A stretch of DNA of 64,000 bases from Catellatospora bangladeshensis (GCF_016862575.1 NZ_BONF01000027.1:109998-173997); one strand, 5' to 3'; shown: positions 42,810 through 52,077, counted from the stretch's first letter. A program made the numbers and translations. Notes: generated from the letters alone by a model not told the origin.

Positions 42810-43093
42810 GGAGGTGCATCCTTCCGTCGTTCGCCGCGCGGACCGGACCGGCGCCGGTGGCGGGCTGCGGGGGATGCAGCGGGCCGGGCGGCCGGGCCTG
42901 TCGTCGGGGATGCGCGACGGTGGCTTCGGCAGATCTTTATGTGAGACAGCCTCGGTGCCATGGGGCAGGCGGTCAGACTACCCGGTCCGGCGACCGGCAC
43001 TCAAAGCGATCGACGAGCATGCCCCGCTATGCCCGAAACATTGGTTTTCACGTTGCGGCATCGGCACCGTAATAGTGTTAGCCGGAGGGAATT

Positions 43094-46000
43094 GTGTCGT
43101 CTCGCGCCGTTTCAGTGCTCTTCACGGCCTGGATGGTGCTGTTTGGCGTGCTGTTCTACGCCATCAGGCCGTGGCAGGTGGCGATCTGGGCTGTCCTCGG
43201 ACTCAGCGGCGCCGCCGCGATCGAGTACGGCATACGCCGCCACCGGCCCCGGGAGGCGCTGCCCTGGCGCCTGCTGGCCGCCGCGCTGGTGCTGTTCGTC
43301 GTCGGCGACACCTTCTCGGCGCTGCTGAACAGCGACCGCCTCGCGCCGTACCAGGTCCCGTTCGTCGTCGACATGTGCTACCTGGCCATGTTCGTGCTGA
43401 TGAGCGCCGGTCTGATGGGACTGGCCCGGTCCGGCTCGCCGGTGCGCGACCGGGCCGGGGTGCTCGACGCGGTAACCCTCCTGCTCGCGCTGGGCCTGCT
43501 CGCGTGGATGTTCCTCGTCGAGCCGCGGTTCCGTACGCCCGGACTGACCGCGCTGGAGCAGATAGCCGCGGTCGCCTACCCGCTCGCCGACCTGCTGCTG
43601 CTGGCGATGGCGCTCCGCATCGTGATCGTGGCGCGGTGGAGCGCGTCGGTCGCGCTGCTGGCGGCCGGCAGCGCCGGCATGTTCGTCAGCGACAACCTGC
43701 ACCTGTTCGCCCGGCTCGACGGGTTCTGGCACATCGGCGGGCCGCTCGACATCGGCTGGATCCTGCTCTACTGGGGCTGGGGCCTGGCCGCGCTGCTGCC
43801 GTCCATGGTCTGGCTCTCCGAGCCGGGGCCCGCCCCCACCGCCGAGCTGAGCAGCCGCCGGGTGGTGGTGCTCGGCCTGTCGTCGTTCATCCCCCCGGTC
43901 GTGCTGCTGTTCCAGGCGCTGCGCGGCCCGGTACGCAACGCCGAGGCCATCGCGCTGCTCTGCATCGCCATGTTCGTGCTGGTGCTGATCCGGCTGATCG
44001 ACGCGATGCGGGTGCACCGGCACTCGCTCGCCCGGGAGCGGCTGCTGCGCGAGGCCGGCGCCGAGCTGGTCGCCGCGACCGACGTCGCCCACGTCACCGA
44101 CGTGGTACGGGAGACCGCCACCGGGCTGATGCCCCCGCACTGCCCGCACCGCGTGGTGCTCACCGTCGGCGAGGACGAGGCAGCGCCCGCCGAGGCCGCC
44201 GGGGCGCCGCGGGCCGCGGTGCTGGCCGAGAACGGTGACCTGCGGCCGGTGCACTCGGCCGAGCTGGCCGGTTTCGAGTCGGTGCTGAGCTGCCCGCTCG
44301 CCCCGGCCAACGGCACCTCCGGCGGCCGGAGCATCGGCACGCTGCTCGTCGGGGCGGACGAGAACGTACTGCGTACGCTGCAGGGCGCGATGGAGGTGCT
44401 GGCCGTGCAGGCGGCCCTGGCACTGTCCCGGATCATGCTCAACGACGAAGTGAACCGCCGCGACAGCGAGGCGTACTTCCGGGCGCTGGTGCACAACACC
44501 GCCGACGTCATCATGATCGTCGGGAACGGCGACGACATCCGCTACTGCAGCCCGTCGGCCGCGGCGATGTTCGGCCGCGAGGCGCTGGAGGGCAACCACC
44601 TGCTCGACCTGGTCGTGCCGGAGGAGCGCGAGCGCTGCGCGGGCTACCTGCTGCGGGCCCGCCAGGAACGGCGCGGCGAGACCACCGACTGGACCGTGTG
44701 GGGCTTCGGCGACCGGCGGCTGCAGGTCGAGGTCTCCAGCCGCGACCTGCGCGAGGACCCGACCGTCGGCGGCCTCGTGATCACCCTGCGGGACGTCACC
44801 CAGCGGCGGCGGCTGGAGCGCGAGCTGACCCACCGGGCCTTCCACGACTCGCTCACCGGGCTGGCCAACCGCGCGCTCTTCATCGACCGGGTCACCCTGG
44901 CGGTGGACCGGGCCCGGCGCAACGGCGCCATCACCGGCGTGCTCTTCATCGACCTCGACGACTTCAAGGACGTCAACGACACGCTGGGCCACCCCGTCGG
45001 CGACGAGCTGCTCACCGCCGTCGCCGAACGGCTCAAAGGGGTGCTCCGCCCGCACGACACCGCCGCCCGCCTGGGTGGCGACGAGTTCGCCGCGCTGATC
45101 GAGGACGCCCCGGGCACCGGCGCGATCGAGGCCGTCGCGGAGAAGGTGATCCGGGTGCTGTCCGCGCCCGTGCCCGTCGGCGACCAGGTCGTGCCCGCGG
45201 GCGCGAGCGTCGGCGTGGCCACCACCCGGCACGCCGACGACGGCGACGAGCTGCTGCGCCACGCCGACCTGGCGCTCTACTCCGCCAAGGGCGAGGGCAA
45301 GGGCCAGTGGCGGCGCTACCAGCCGGCCCTGCACGAGGCGCTCGTAGAGCGGCTGCAGCTCAAGGCCGACCTCGACCGGGCCATCGCCGAGGAGGAGTTC
45401 AGCCTGCGCTACCAGCCCGTGGTCGGGCTGACCGGCGGCGGCACGGTCGGGCTGGAGGCGCTGGTGCGCTGGGAGCACCCGCACCGCGGCACGCTCGGGC
45501 CGGGCGAGTTCATCGGGCTGGCCGAGGAGTCCGGCCTCATCGTGCCCATCGGGACGCAGGTCGTCCGGCAGGCGCTGGCGATGGCCGCCCGCTGGCCGAC
45601 GCACGCCGGGCTCGGGCCGTACGTCAGCATCAACATCTCGGCCCGGCAGTTCCGCACCCCCGGCGTCGTGGTCGACCTGCTGCGCGAACTCGACACGGCC
45701 GGGCTGCCCGCCAACCGGCTCATGCTGGAGATCGTCGAGTCGCTGCTGCTGCACGAGGAGGAGGACGTCTGGACCGACCTGGCCGACCTGCGCGAGGCGG
45801 GCGTACGCGTGGCCATCGACGACTTCGGCACCGGCTACTCCTCGCTGAGCTACCTGCGGCAGATGGCGCTGGACGTGGTGAAGCTCGACAAGTCGTTCGT
45901 CAGCGAGATCGCGGTGTCCGCGCAGCAGCGGGCGCTCGTGGAGGGCATCGTCCGGCTGGCCAACACGCTCGGCCTGGAGGTCATCGCCGAGGGCATCGAG

Positions 46001-46135
46001 ACGCAGGAGCAGCGCGAGATCCTCGCCGAGATCGGCTGCCCGTACGGGCAGGGCTACCTGTTCAGCAAGCCGCTGCCCGCCGCCGAGGCGCTGCGCTGGC
46101 TGGTCGACGACCTCGACCGGCCCGGCGCGGACTAG
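43094..46135 (+). CDS. Membrane GGDEF-EAL protein with PAS domain (c-di-GMP turnover)
   Basis: A 1013-residue protein. About nine transmembrane helices (1-300) lead to a GAF-like region, a PAS domain (about 460-560, AYFRALVHNTADVIMIVGNGDDIRYCSPSAAAMFG), a GGDEF domain (motif RLGGDEFAAL) and an EAL domain (motif GLEALVRWEHP; DDFGTGYSSLSYLR and KLDKSFV intact). Both active-site motifs look complete, so it may make or break c-di-GMP; the direction is unclear. GTG 43094 follows CGGAGGGAATT. A divergent 284-base gap separates it from the CwlO-like gene. It may share control with the next gene, whose leaderless promoter lies over its stop. Confidence 0.93.
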   Translation: MSSRAVSVLFTAWMVLFGVLFYAIRPWQVAIWAVLGLSGAAAIEYGIRRHRPREALPWRLLAAALVLFVVGDTFSALLNSDRLAPYQVPFVVDMCYLAMFVLMSAGLMGLARSGSPVRDRAGVLDAVTLLLALGLLAWMFLVEPRFRTPGLTALEQIAAVAYPLADLLLLAMALRIVIVARWSASVALLAAGSAGMFVSDNLHLFARLDGFWHIGGPLDIGWILLYWGWGLAALLPSMVWLSEPGPAPTAELSSRRVVVLGLSSFIPPVVLLFQALRGPVRNAEAIALLCIAMFVLVLIRLIDAMRVHRHSLARERLLREAGAELVAATDVAHVTDVVRETATGLMPPHCPHRVVLTVGEDEAAPAEAAGAPRAAVLAENGDLRPVHSAELAGFESVLSCPLAPANGTSGGRSIGTLLVGADENVLRTLQGAMEVLAVQAALALSRIMLNDEVNRRDSEAYFRALVHNTADVIMIVGNGDDIRYCSPSAAAMFGREALEGNHLLDLVVPEERERCAGYLLRARQERRGETTDWTVWGFGDRRLQVEVSSRDLREDPTVGGLVITLRDVTQRRRLERELTHRAFHDSLTGLANRALFIDRVTLAVDRARRNGAITGVLFIDLDDFKDVNDTLGHPVGDELLTAVAERLKGVLRPHDTAARLGGDEFAALIEDAPGTGAIEAVAEKVIRVLSAPVPVGDQVVPAGASVGVATTRHADDGDELLRHADLALYSAKGEGKGQWRRYQPALHEALVERLQLKADLDRAIAEEEFSLRYQPVVGLTGGGTVGLEALVRWEHPHRGTLGPGEFIGLAEESGLIVPIGTQVVRQALAMAARWPTHAGLGPYVSINISARQFRTPGVVVDLLRELDTAGLPANRLMLEIVESLLLHEEEDVWTDLADLREAGVRVAIDDFGTGYSSLSYLRQMALDVVKLDKSFVSEIAVSAQQRALVEGIVRLANTLGLEVIAEGIETQEQREILAEIGCPYGQGYLFSKPLPAAEALRWLVDDLDRPGAD

Positions 46136-46144
46136 TCTCGCCCG

Positions 46145-46858
46145 GTGCGCGTCGTGTCCCTGGTGCCGTCGCTGACCGAGGCGGTCGCGGCGACCGTGCC
46201 CGAGGTGCTGGTCGGGGCGACCGACTGGTGCACCCATCCGGCGGGACTCGCGGTGGCCCGGGTGGGCGGCAGCAAGCATCCCGATCTCGCCGCCGTGCAG
46301 GCGCTGCGGCCCGACCTGGTGCTGGTCAACGTCGAGGAGAACCGCGAGGCCGACGCCGACGCCCTGCGCGCGGCGGGTGTGCCGCTGCACGTGACCTACC
46401 CGCGCACCGTGGACGAGGGGCTCGGCGAGCTGGGCTCTCTGCTCGCCGTCCTGGGCGTGGCGGCCGAGCCGGACTGGCTGGTCCGGGCCCGTGCCGCCTG
46501 GGCGGGGCTGCCCGCCCTGCCGCCGCGCCGGGCGATCGTCCCGGTGTGGCGGCGTCCGTGGGTGGTGCTCGGCTCGGACACCTTCGCCGGTGACGTGCTG
46601 CGCCGGCTCGGCGTCGCCAACGTGTACGCCGACGCGGACGAGCGCTACCCCCGCCCGTCCCTCGACGAGCTGCGCGCCCGCGCCGCCGAGCTGGTCGTGC
46701 TGCCGGACGAGCCCTACGCGTTCACCCGTTCCGACGGGCCGGAGGCCTTCCCCGGGGTGCCCTGCGCGCTGGTCTCCGGCCGCCATCTCACCTGGTACGG
46801 CCCGTCCCTGGCCGAGGCCCCGGCGCTGCTCGCCGCCCAGCTGTCCAGCCCCGCCTGA
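46145..46858 (+). CDS. BtuF-like helical-backbone metal receptor protein
   Basis: A 237-residue protein of the cobalamin/iron substrate-binding fold (PF01497-like). VVSLVPSLTEAVAATVPEVLVGATDWCTHPAGLA and VGGSKHPDLAAVQALRPDLVLVNVEENR match the BtuF/TroA-type group. It has no signal peptide, so it appears cytoplasmic. Homologues of this type occur alone in many bacteria and are annotated 'helical backbone metal receptor'; they may store or deliver cobalamin or haem. The start GTG 46145 is preceded by TAGTCT and has no Shine-Dalgarno, so it is probably leaderless. Two palindromic repeats follow the stop. Confidence 0.85.
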   Translation: MRVVSLVPSLTEAVAATVPEVLVGATDWCTHPAGLAVARVGGSKHPDLAAVQALRPDLVLVNVEENREADADALRAAGVPLHVTYPRTVDEGLGELGSLLAVLGVAAEPDWLVRARAAWAGLPALPPRRAIVPVWRRPWVVLGSDTFAGDVLRRLGVANVYADADERYPRPSLDELRARAAELVVLPDEPYAFTRSDGPEAFPGVPCALVSGRHLTWYGPSLAEAPALLAAQLSSPA

Positions 46859-46878
46859 CCCCGGCCGCCGGGCGGATG

Positions 46879-46943
46879 AAGATCGCGGTCTCGTGCCAAG
46901 ATCTGCGGTCTGGCACATGATTTCGACACGAAGCACCGATCTT
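46879..46943. repeat. Family C palindrome, copy 3
   Basis: Ends AAGATCG (46879-46885) and CGATCTT (46937-46943); the inner part pairs with several mismatches. The loop contains CAAGATCTGCGGTC, as in copy 1. A family A copy begins 26 bases on. Confidence 0.75.
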
Positions 46944-46968
46944 GCCGGGCGGCGCCGTCCCGGCGGCG

Positions 46969-47018
46969 TTAAGAAGGTGCCCTTCCTCTACGCATAGCGT
47001 TAAGAAGGTGCCCTTCCT
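46969..47018. repeat. Family A repeat, copy 5, with the centre of one arm inverted
   Basis: Both arms read GAAGGTGCCCTTC (46973-46985 and 47004-47016), so they are direct rather than inverted repeats; each arm is by itself an imperfect palindrome (GAAGG-TGC-CCTTC). Other copies have GCA in one arm. The remainder, GTTAAGAAGG...CTACGCATAGCGTTAAG, matches copy 3. Confidence 0.9.
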
Positions 47019-48461
47019 TCAGGACCAGGCGTTGAGTTCCGGGTCGTTGGGGGCGTGGACGACGCGGGAGTCGGGGGCGTCGAAGCGCATCACGGGCCGG
47101 GTGGCGTCCCAGGCGGGCCAGCCGGGGTCGCCGGTGGTGGCGAAGTCGACCCAGGCGCGGTGCATGTCGTCGGCCAGGGACTGGGGCGGGTTCGGGCCGG
47201 CCAGCGGGAGTCCCTCGGGTGAGTCGAGGGTGTCGAAGACGAAGCCGATCTCCAGCGCGTGGCAGGCGCCGAGGCGCTCCATCGGCGACGGCCAGGCGAA
47301 CTCGTACAGCCAGGTGCGGTGGGGCAGGCGGAAGTCGGCGAGGCGGTTGAGCGGCAGCCGCAGCAGTCGGTCGGTCGCGATGACGCCGAGCAGCTCGCCG
47401 GGCGACGCCTCCGGCCGGGCCGCCCGGTAGACGCGCGCGGTGCGGGCCCTGACCCGGAACTTGGCCAGGGCCAGGCGCAGCGTCAGCCGGTTGATCCGGT
47501 CGACCAGCCCGCTGGGCACGAACCACAGCCGGTACTCCTCGGCGTTGTAGCCGAGCAGCAGCTCCACGTCCGCCCCCGCACCCTCGTGCAGCGCGACCAT
47601 CGGGTCGCGGGGCAGCACGTCGCCGTCCACGGACAGGGTGAACCCGTTGCCGTTGCCGAGCGGCGGCCCGCCCTTCGTGATCGCCACCTGCGTCGCGAGC
47701 AGCCGTTCCGGCGGGACGGCCGCGAACGCCGCCGCGGTGGCCGGGATCTTCAGCCGCTTGGCGATCATGCGGGTTGACCGGCCCGCGGCCTCGGGCTGCT
47801 GCGCGGTCGGCGCACCGCTCTGCAGCACCGCCCGCCTGAACAGGCCCTGCGCGTACGGGCTGGTCAGCAGCGCGCCGATGGAGATGGAGCCGGCCGACTC
47901 GCCGAACACGGTGACGTTGCCCGGGTCGCCGCCGAACGCGGCGATGTTGTCGCGCACCCAGCCCAGGGCCGCGAGCTGGTCACGCAGGCCGAGGTTGCCC
48001 GGGGCGTCGGGGAAGACGCCGAAGCCCTCGATGCCGAGCCGGTAGTTGATCGACACCAGCACCACGCCGTCCCGGGCGAAGTGGCGCCCGTCGTACGTGG
48101 GCAGGCTGTTGGAGCCGTTGCGCAGCGAGCCGCCGTGGATCCACACCATGACCGGCCGACCGGTGGCGCCCGCGGGCGCCCACACGTTCAGGTTGAGGCA
48201 CTCCTCGCCCGGGATGTCCGGGTCGCTGAGCAGCCGGTCCAGCGGCGGCGGGAACGGCGCCTTCGGCGCGGTCGGCCCGTACGCGAGCGCGTCGCGTACC
48301 CCGTCCCAGGCCGGGACGGGCGCGGGCGGCGCGAACCGGTGCTCCCCGAACGGGGCCGCCGCGTAGGGGATGCCCAGGAAGACCGCGACGCCGTCGCTGA
48401 TGCGCCCGCGTACCCGCCCGCTCCCGGTCCCGACCACCACCTCGACCGCAGTCTCCGTCAT
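47019..48461 (-). CDS. Type B carboxylesterase/lipase
   Basis: A 480-residue cytoplasmic carboxylesterase of the type B family. VFLGIPYAAAPFGEHRFAPP, EDCLNLNVW-like EECLNLNVWAP, the oxyanion loop WIHGGSL, the nucleophile elbow FGESAGSISI and a catalytic His in GACHALEIGFVFD are present. It hydrolyses esters of unknown type; no signal peptide is seen. The ATG at 48461 fits the family N-terminus; a seven-residue in-frame extension upstream has no support. It ends one base after a family A repeat, and another repeat precedes it. Confidence 0.93.
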   Translation of the reverse strand: MTETAVEVVVGTGSGRVRGRISDGVAVFLGIPYAAAPFGEHRFAPPAPVPAWDGVRDALAYGPTAPKAPFPPPLDRLLSDPDIPGEECLNLNVWAPAGATGRPVMVWIHGGSLRNGSNSLPTYDGRHFARDGVVLVSINYRLGIEGFGVFPDAPGNLGLRDQLAALGWVRDNIAAFGGDPGNVTVFGESAGSISIGALLTSPYAQGLFRRAVLQSGAPTAQQPEAAGRSTRMIAKRLKIPATAAAFAAVPPERLLATQVAITKGGPPLGNGNGFTLSVDGDVLPRDPMVALHEGAGADVELLLGYNAEEYRLWFVPSGLVDRINRLTLRLALAKFRVRARTARVYRAARPEASPGELLGVIATDRLLRLPLNRLADFRLPHRTWLYEFAWPSPMERLGACHALEIGFVFDTLDSPEGLPLAGPNPPQSLADDMHRAWVDFATTGDPGWPAWDATRPVMRFDAPDSRVVHAPNDPELNAWS

Positions 48462-48484
48462 GCCTGGATTGTCCCGCCCCAACG

Positions 48485-48538
48485 GAAAGGAAGGGCACCT
48501 TCTTATCGCTTTCCGATGAAGAAGGTGCCCTTCCTAAC
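48485..48538. repeat. Family A palindromic repeat, copy 6
   Basis: Arms GAAGGGCACCTTC (48490-48502) and GAAGGTGCCCTTC (48521-48533); inner TTATCG and CGATGAA partly pair. It lies in the 89-base gap between the FAD dehydrogenase 3' end and the esterase 5' end, so it may separate the two genes. Confidence 0.9.
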
Positions 48539-48550
48539 CTCGCGGAGCGG

Positions 48551-50197
48551 TCAGAGGGCCGCGGCGGCGGCGCGGCCGGCCTGGCGGCCGGAGAAGATGC
48601 AGCCGCCGAGGAACGTGCCCTCCAGCGAGCGGTACCCGTGCACGCCGCCGCCGCCGAAGCCGGACACCTCGCCCGCCGCGTACACGCCGGCCAGCGGGCT
48701 GCCGTCGGCGCGCAGCACCCGGCCGCCCAGGTCGGTCTCCAGCCCGCCCAGCGTCTTGCGGGTCAGGATGTTGAGCCGGACCGCGATCAGCGGCCCCGCC
48801 TTCGGGTCGAGCAGCCGGTGCGGCGTGGCCACCCGCACGATCTTGTCGCCGCGGTAGTTGCGCGCCCCGCGGATCGCGGTGATCTGCAGGTCCTTGGTGA
48901 ACTCGTTCGCGATCTCCCGGTCCCGCGCCTCGACCTGCCGGCGTACGTCGGCGAGGTCCAGCAGCCCTTCGCCGGTCAGCTTGTTCATACCCGCGACCAG
49001 CTCGTCGAGCGTGTCGGCCACGACGAAGTCCTCGCCGTGCCGCTTGAACGCCTCGACCGGGCCGGGCGCGCCGGGCAGCGCCCGCTTCAGCACCTGGCGC
49101 ACCGACTTGCCGGTCAGGTCCGGATTCTGCTCGGAGCCCGACAGCGCGAACTCCTTCTCGATGATCTTCTGAGTCAGGACGAACCAGGTGTACTCGTGCC
49201 CGGTGTGCATGATGTGCTCCAGCGTGCCCAGCGTGTCGAAGCCGGGGAACAGCGGCACGGGCAGCCGCCTGCCGGTCGCGTCCAGCCACAGCGAGGACGG
49301 GCCGGGCAGGATCCGGATGCCGTGCCGGTCCCAGATCGGCGCCCAGTTGGCGATGCCCTCGGTGTAGTGCCACATCCGGTCGCGGTTGATCAGGTTGCCG
49401 CCCGCGTCCTCGGTGATGCCGAGCATGCGCCCGTCGACGTGCGCGGGCACGCCGGACAGCAGCCGCTGCGGCGCGGTGCCCAGCCGCTCCGGCCAGTTGC
49501 GCCGCACCAGGTCGTGGTTGCCGCCGATGCCGCCGGAGGTGACGATCACGGCCTGCGCGCGCAGCTCGAACTCGCCCGCCTCGACCCGGGAGCTGGCCTC
49601 GCCGCGGGCGGCGTCGCTCGGCTCCAGCACCGCGCCGCGTACCCCGTCGACGACGCCGCCGGTCTGGGTCAGCCCGTCGACCCGGTGCCGGAACGCGAGC
49701 GTGACCAGGCCTTTGGCCTGCGCGGCGCGTACCCGCCGGATGAAGGGCGCCAGCACGCCCGGCCCGGTGCCCCAGGTGATGTGGAAGCGCGGCACCGAGT
49801 TGCCGTGCCCGTCGGCGAGGTAACCGCCGCGCTCGGCCCAGCCCACCACCGGGAAGAACCGCACTCCCTGGGCGTGCAGCCAGGACCGCTTCTCCCCGGC
49901 CGCGAAGTCGACGTACGCCTCGGCCCAGCGCCGGGGCCAGGCGTCGCACTCGCGGTCGAACCCGGCGCTGCCCAGCCAGTCCTGCATCGCCAGCTCGCGC
50001 GAGTCCTTGATGCCCATGCGCCGCTGCTCCGGGGAGTCGACCAGGAACAGGCCGCCGAACGACCAGAAGGCCTGCCCGCCGAGCGAGGCCTCCGGCTCCT
50101 GATCCACCAGGATCACGCGCTTGCCGGCGTCGGCCAGCTCCGCGGTGGCGACCAGTCCGGCCAGCCCTGCTCCGACCACGATGACGTCTGCGTCCAC
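48551..50197 (-). CDS. FAD-binding dehydrogenase (Rv0785/KstD-like)
   Basis: A 548-residue flavoprotein. The N-terminal FAD motif VIVVGAGLAGLVATAELADAG and the ED/VILVDQEPEASLGGQAFWSFGG region start it. VTSGGIGGNHDLVRRNWP, a cap domain, and the C-terminal GRVLRADGSPLAGVYAAGEVSGFGGGGVHGYRSLEGTFLGGCIFSGRQAG complete it. This is the 'FAD-binding dehydrogenase' group near fumarate reductase and ketosteroid dehydrogenases. The substrate is not known. It is on the minus strand and divergent from the first sigma gene. Confidence 0.92.
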   Translation of the reverse strand: MDADVIVVGAGLAGLVATAELADAGKRVILVDQEPEASLGGQAFWSFGGLFLVDSPEQRRMGIKDSRELAMQDWLGSAGFDRECDAWPRRWAEAYVDFAAGEKRSWLHAQGVRFFPVVGWAERGGYLADGHGNSVPRFHITWGTGPGVLAPFIRRVRAAQAKGLVTLAFRHRVDGLTQTGGVVDGVRGAVLEPSDAARGEASSRVEAGEFELRAQAVIVTSGGIGGNHDLVRRNWPERLGTAPQRLLSGVPAHVDGRMLGITEDAGGNLINRDRMWHYTEGIANWAPIWDRHGIRILPGPSSLWLDATGRRLPVPLFPGFDTLGTLEHIMHTGHEYTWFVLTQKIIEKEFALSGSEQNPDLTGKSVRQVLKRALPGAPGPVEAFKRHGEDFVVADTLDELVAGMNKLTGEGLLDLADVRRQVEARDREIANEFTKDLQITAIRGARNYRGDKIVRVATPHRLLDPKAGPLIAVRLNILTRKTLGGLETDLGGRVLRADGSPLAGVYAAGEVSGFGGGGVHGYRSLEGTFLGGCIFSGRQAGRAAAAAL

Positions 50198-50300
50198 GCT
50201 GCCCTCTCCAACGCCGGGGATGTGACCGGCAGCATAACCAACGCGAAACTTCTTCAGTTAGTGGTCGCCCGGCTTTCCGGCCGATGGTGCAGGATGACCT

Positions 50301-50328
50301 CCAACCTGCGGCCGTCCCGCTGCGTAGT
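50301..50328 (+). promoter_or_regulatory. ECF-type promoter of sigma fusion 1
   Basis: CCAACC (50301-50306), a 16-base spacer, CGTAGT (50323-50328), then the Shine-Dalgarno GGAGGT before ATG 50349. The same two boxes with the same spacing precede the second sigma gene (52032-52059), suggesting that both sigma factors use the same promoter, possibly their own. Confidence 0.7.
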
Positions 50329-50348
50329 GGGGGTCGGAGGTTGAGGAC

Positions 50349-51926
50349 ATGAACAGATTCGACGGGTTCCACGAGTTCGTCGTGGCCCGCGGGGGAGCCC
50401 TGTCGCGGACCGCGTTCCTACTCACGGGGGAGCATCACGCGGCCGAGGACCTGGTGCAGTCGGCGCTGGCCAAGGCTGCGGCGCGGTGGCGGCAGATCGT
50501 GGAGCACGGGCAGCCGGAGGCTTATGTCCGGCGCACGATGATCAACGAGCACATCTCGTGGTGGCGGCGGCGTCCGGCCCGGCCGATGGCGGAGGTGCCC
50601 GACCGGCCCGGCGCCGACGAGCCGCACCAGGTCGTGGACCGGGTCGTGCTCGGGCGGGCGCTGGCCACGCTCACCCCCCGCCAGCGCGCCGTGGTCGTGC
50701 TGCGCTACTACGAGGACCTGTCCGAGGCAGACACCGCCGCCGCGATGGGCTGCTCGGTCGGCACCGTGAAGAGCCAGACCCACCTCGCCATCGGCAAGCT
50801 GCGGTCCGCGCTGCCCATGTTCGCCGAACAGGCCCGGGTGTACGCCGACGCGGAAGCCGCCGTGCACCGGGCCCAGCGGTCGAAGGCGCGCCGGGTCGCG
50901 CTCGGCGCGGCGCTGGCGGTGGTGCCGCTCGCCCTGGCCGCGGTCCTGTTCGTGCTGCGCGGCGGCGACACCGTGCCCCCGCCGCTGACCCCCTCGCCCA
51001 GCCCGACGGCCACGGGTCCGGCGCAGTTGCCGCCACCGCTGCCCACCCCGGTGCCCGCCGCCGGGGGCACGGGCACGCTCCGCCCGCTGCCGCGCGACCG
51101 AGGCGTCGGCCCGGCGTCCCTGTTGCGCTACGAGCCCGGGGGCATCGATCTCCTGGCCGGCGGATCCTGGTATCGCATCGACGTTCCCGTCGTGAAGCCG
51201 GTCCTCTCCGGCGCTCCCGTAGAGCTGTCCCCCGACGGCCGGTGGTTGATGTGGACGACCAGGTTCGGCGCGATCGTCCGTGACCTGACGGGCACCACCG
51301 AGCACACGCTGGACGGTGTGGAGGCGGTGCGCTGGTCCCCTTCGGCGAACTGGCTGCTCGCCATCACCAGAACCCGCACCTACGCGGTCTTCTCCGTTCC
51401 CGACTTCGCACAGGTCGCGGCGCCGGAGCGGCGAAAGGAGTGGAGCATCGCCGGCGTGCTCGACAGCGGCGAGGTGCTGCGGATGGGTTCGACCGGCGAG
51501 CACGGCGCGATCGACATCGAGGTGCTGGACTGGCGCACCGGGCAGGTCACGGGCCTCGGGGTCGACCTCAGCGGCGTGATGAAACCCGGTGAGCTGGTGC
51601 GGCGCCACATCATGCCGCTCGCCTGGATCCACCCCACCGCCGCGGGCACCGCGGGCATCGAGGTCCGGCTGCCCCCGATCGGCGACCACGTCAGCGCCCT
51701 GGTCCAGTTCACGGTGGACACCGGCCAGGTCGTACGCCGCCACGAGGTGCCCGCGTCCACCGGGTCGGCCGGCCCGAACGCTCCACTCTGCTTCCGCGGC
51801 ACGGAACTGATCTGGCGCGACGGCGACGGCCACGTCTACACCCGCGCCTACCCCGGCGCACCAGACGTCGCGCTGAACCTGCCCTCGGGCAACTTCCGCG
51901 CCCCCGGCTGCTGGCCGGACCTCTGA
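50349..51926 (+). CDS. SigE-family ECF sigma factor fused to a membrane helix and outer domain, copy 1
   Basis: A 525-residue protein. The sigma part (about 1-165) has region 2 ([34 protein letters not shown]) and region 4 ([44 protein letters not shown]). A transmembrane helix (about 182-200, LGAALAVVPLALAAVLFVL) and a Pro/Thr linker follow. The outer domain of about 290 residues has repeated [13 protein letters not shown] and VRWSPSANWLLAI stretches resembling a beta-propeller. The fused parts suggest a sigma factor tethered to the membrane with its own sensing domain. It lies in tandem with a near-identical paralogue. Confidence 0.9.
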   Translation: MNRFDGFHEFVVARGGALSRTAFLLTGEHHAAEDLVQSALAKAAARWRQIVEHGQPEAYVRRTMINEHISWWRRRPARPMAEVPDRPGADEPHQVVDRVVLGRALATLTPRQRAVVVLRYYEDLSEADTAAAMGCSVGTVKSQTHLAIGKLRSALPMFAEQARVYADAEAAVHRAQRSKARRVALGAALAVVPLALAAVLFVLRGGDTVPPPLTPSPSPTATGPAQLPPPLPTPVPAAGGTGTLRPLPRDRGVGPASLLRYEPGGIDLLAGGSWYRIDVPVVKPVLSGAPVELSPDGRWLMWTTRFGAIVRDLTGTTEHTLDGVEAVRWSPSANWLLAITRTRTYAVFSVPDFAQVAAPERRKEWSIAGVLDSGEVLRMGSTGEHGAIDIEVLDWRTGQVTGLGVDLSGVMKPGELVRRHIMPLAWIHPTAAGTAGIEVRLPPIGDHVSALVQFTVDTGQVVRRHEVPASTGSAGPNAPLCFRGTELIWRDGDGHVYTRAYPGAPDVALNLPSGNFRAPGCWPDL

Positions 51927-51957
51927 CCCGCCCCGCCCTACCCGGCTCGGCCGCGCA

Positions 51958-52011
51958 GTTTCGGGGAAAGTGCAGCTTCGCGAGCGAGCGAAGCTGCACT
52001 TTCCCCGAAAC
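51958..52011. repeat. Family B palindrome, intergenic copy 2 (terminator-like)
   Basis: Arms 51958-51981 (starts GTTTCGGGGAAAGTGCAG) and 51988-52011 (ends CACTTTCCCCGAAAC) are perfect 24-bp complements with a 6-base loop. It is the most regular family B copy and sits right after sigma fusion 1. Confidence 0.95.
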
Positions 52012-52031
52012 AGCAGCCGCGTGATGATGAG

Positions 52032-52059
52032 CCAACCCTTTGGTGTCCTGCCGCGTAGT
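52032..52059 (+). promoter_or_regulatory. ECF-type promoter of sigma fusion 2
   Basis: CCAACC (52032-52037), 16 bases, CGTAGT (52054-52059), then GGGGGTCGGAGGT and ATG 52078. Matches the copy before sigma fusion 1 in both boxes and spacing, while the spacer sequence differs. Confidence 0.7.
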
Positions 52060-52077
52060 GGGGGTCGGAGGTAGGAC

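Noticed and set aside
43112..46936. A 1274-codon minus-strand frame opposite the GGDEF-EAL gene
   Set aside because: Antisense shadow with repetitive Gln/His/Arg content; the plus strand has intact catalytic motifs.
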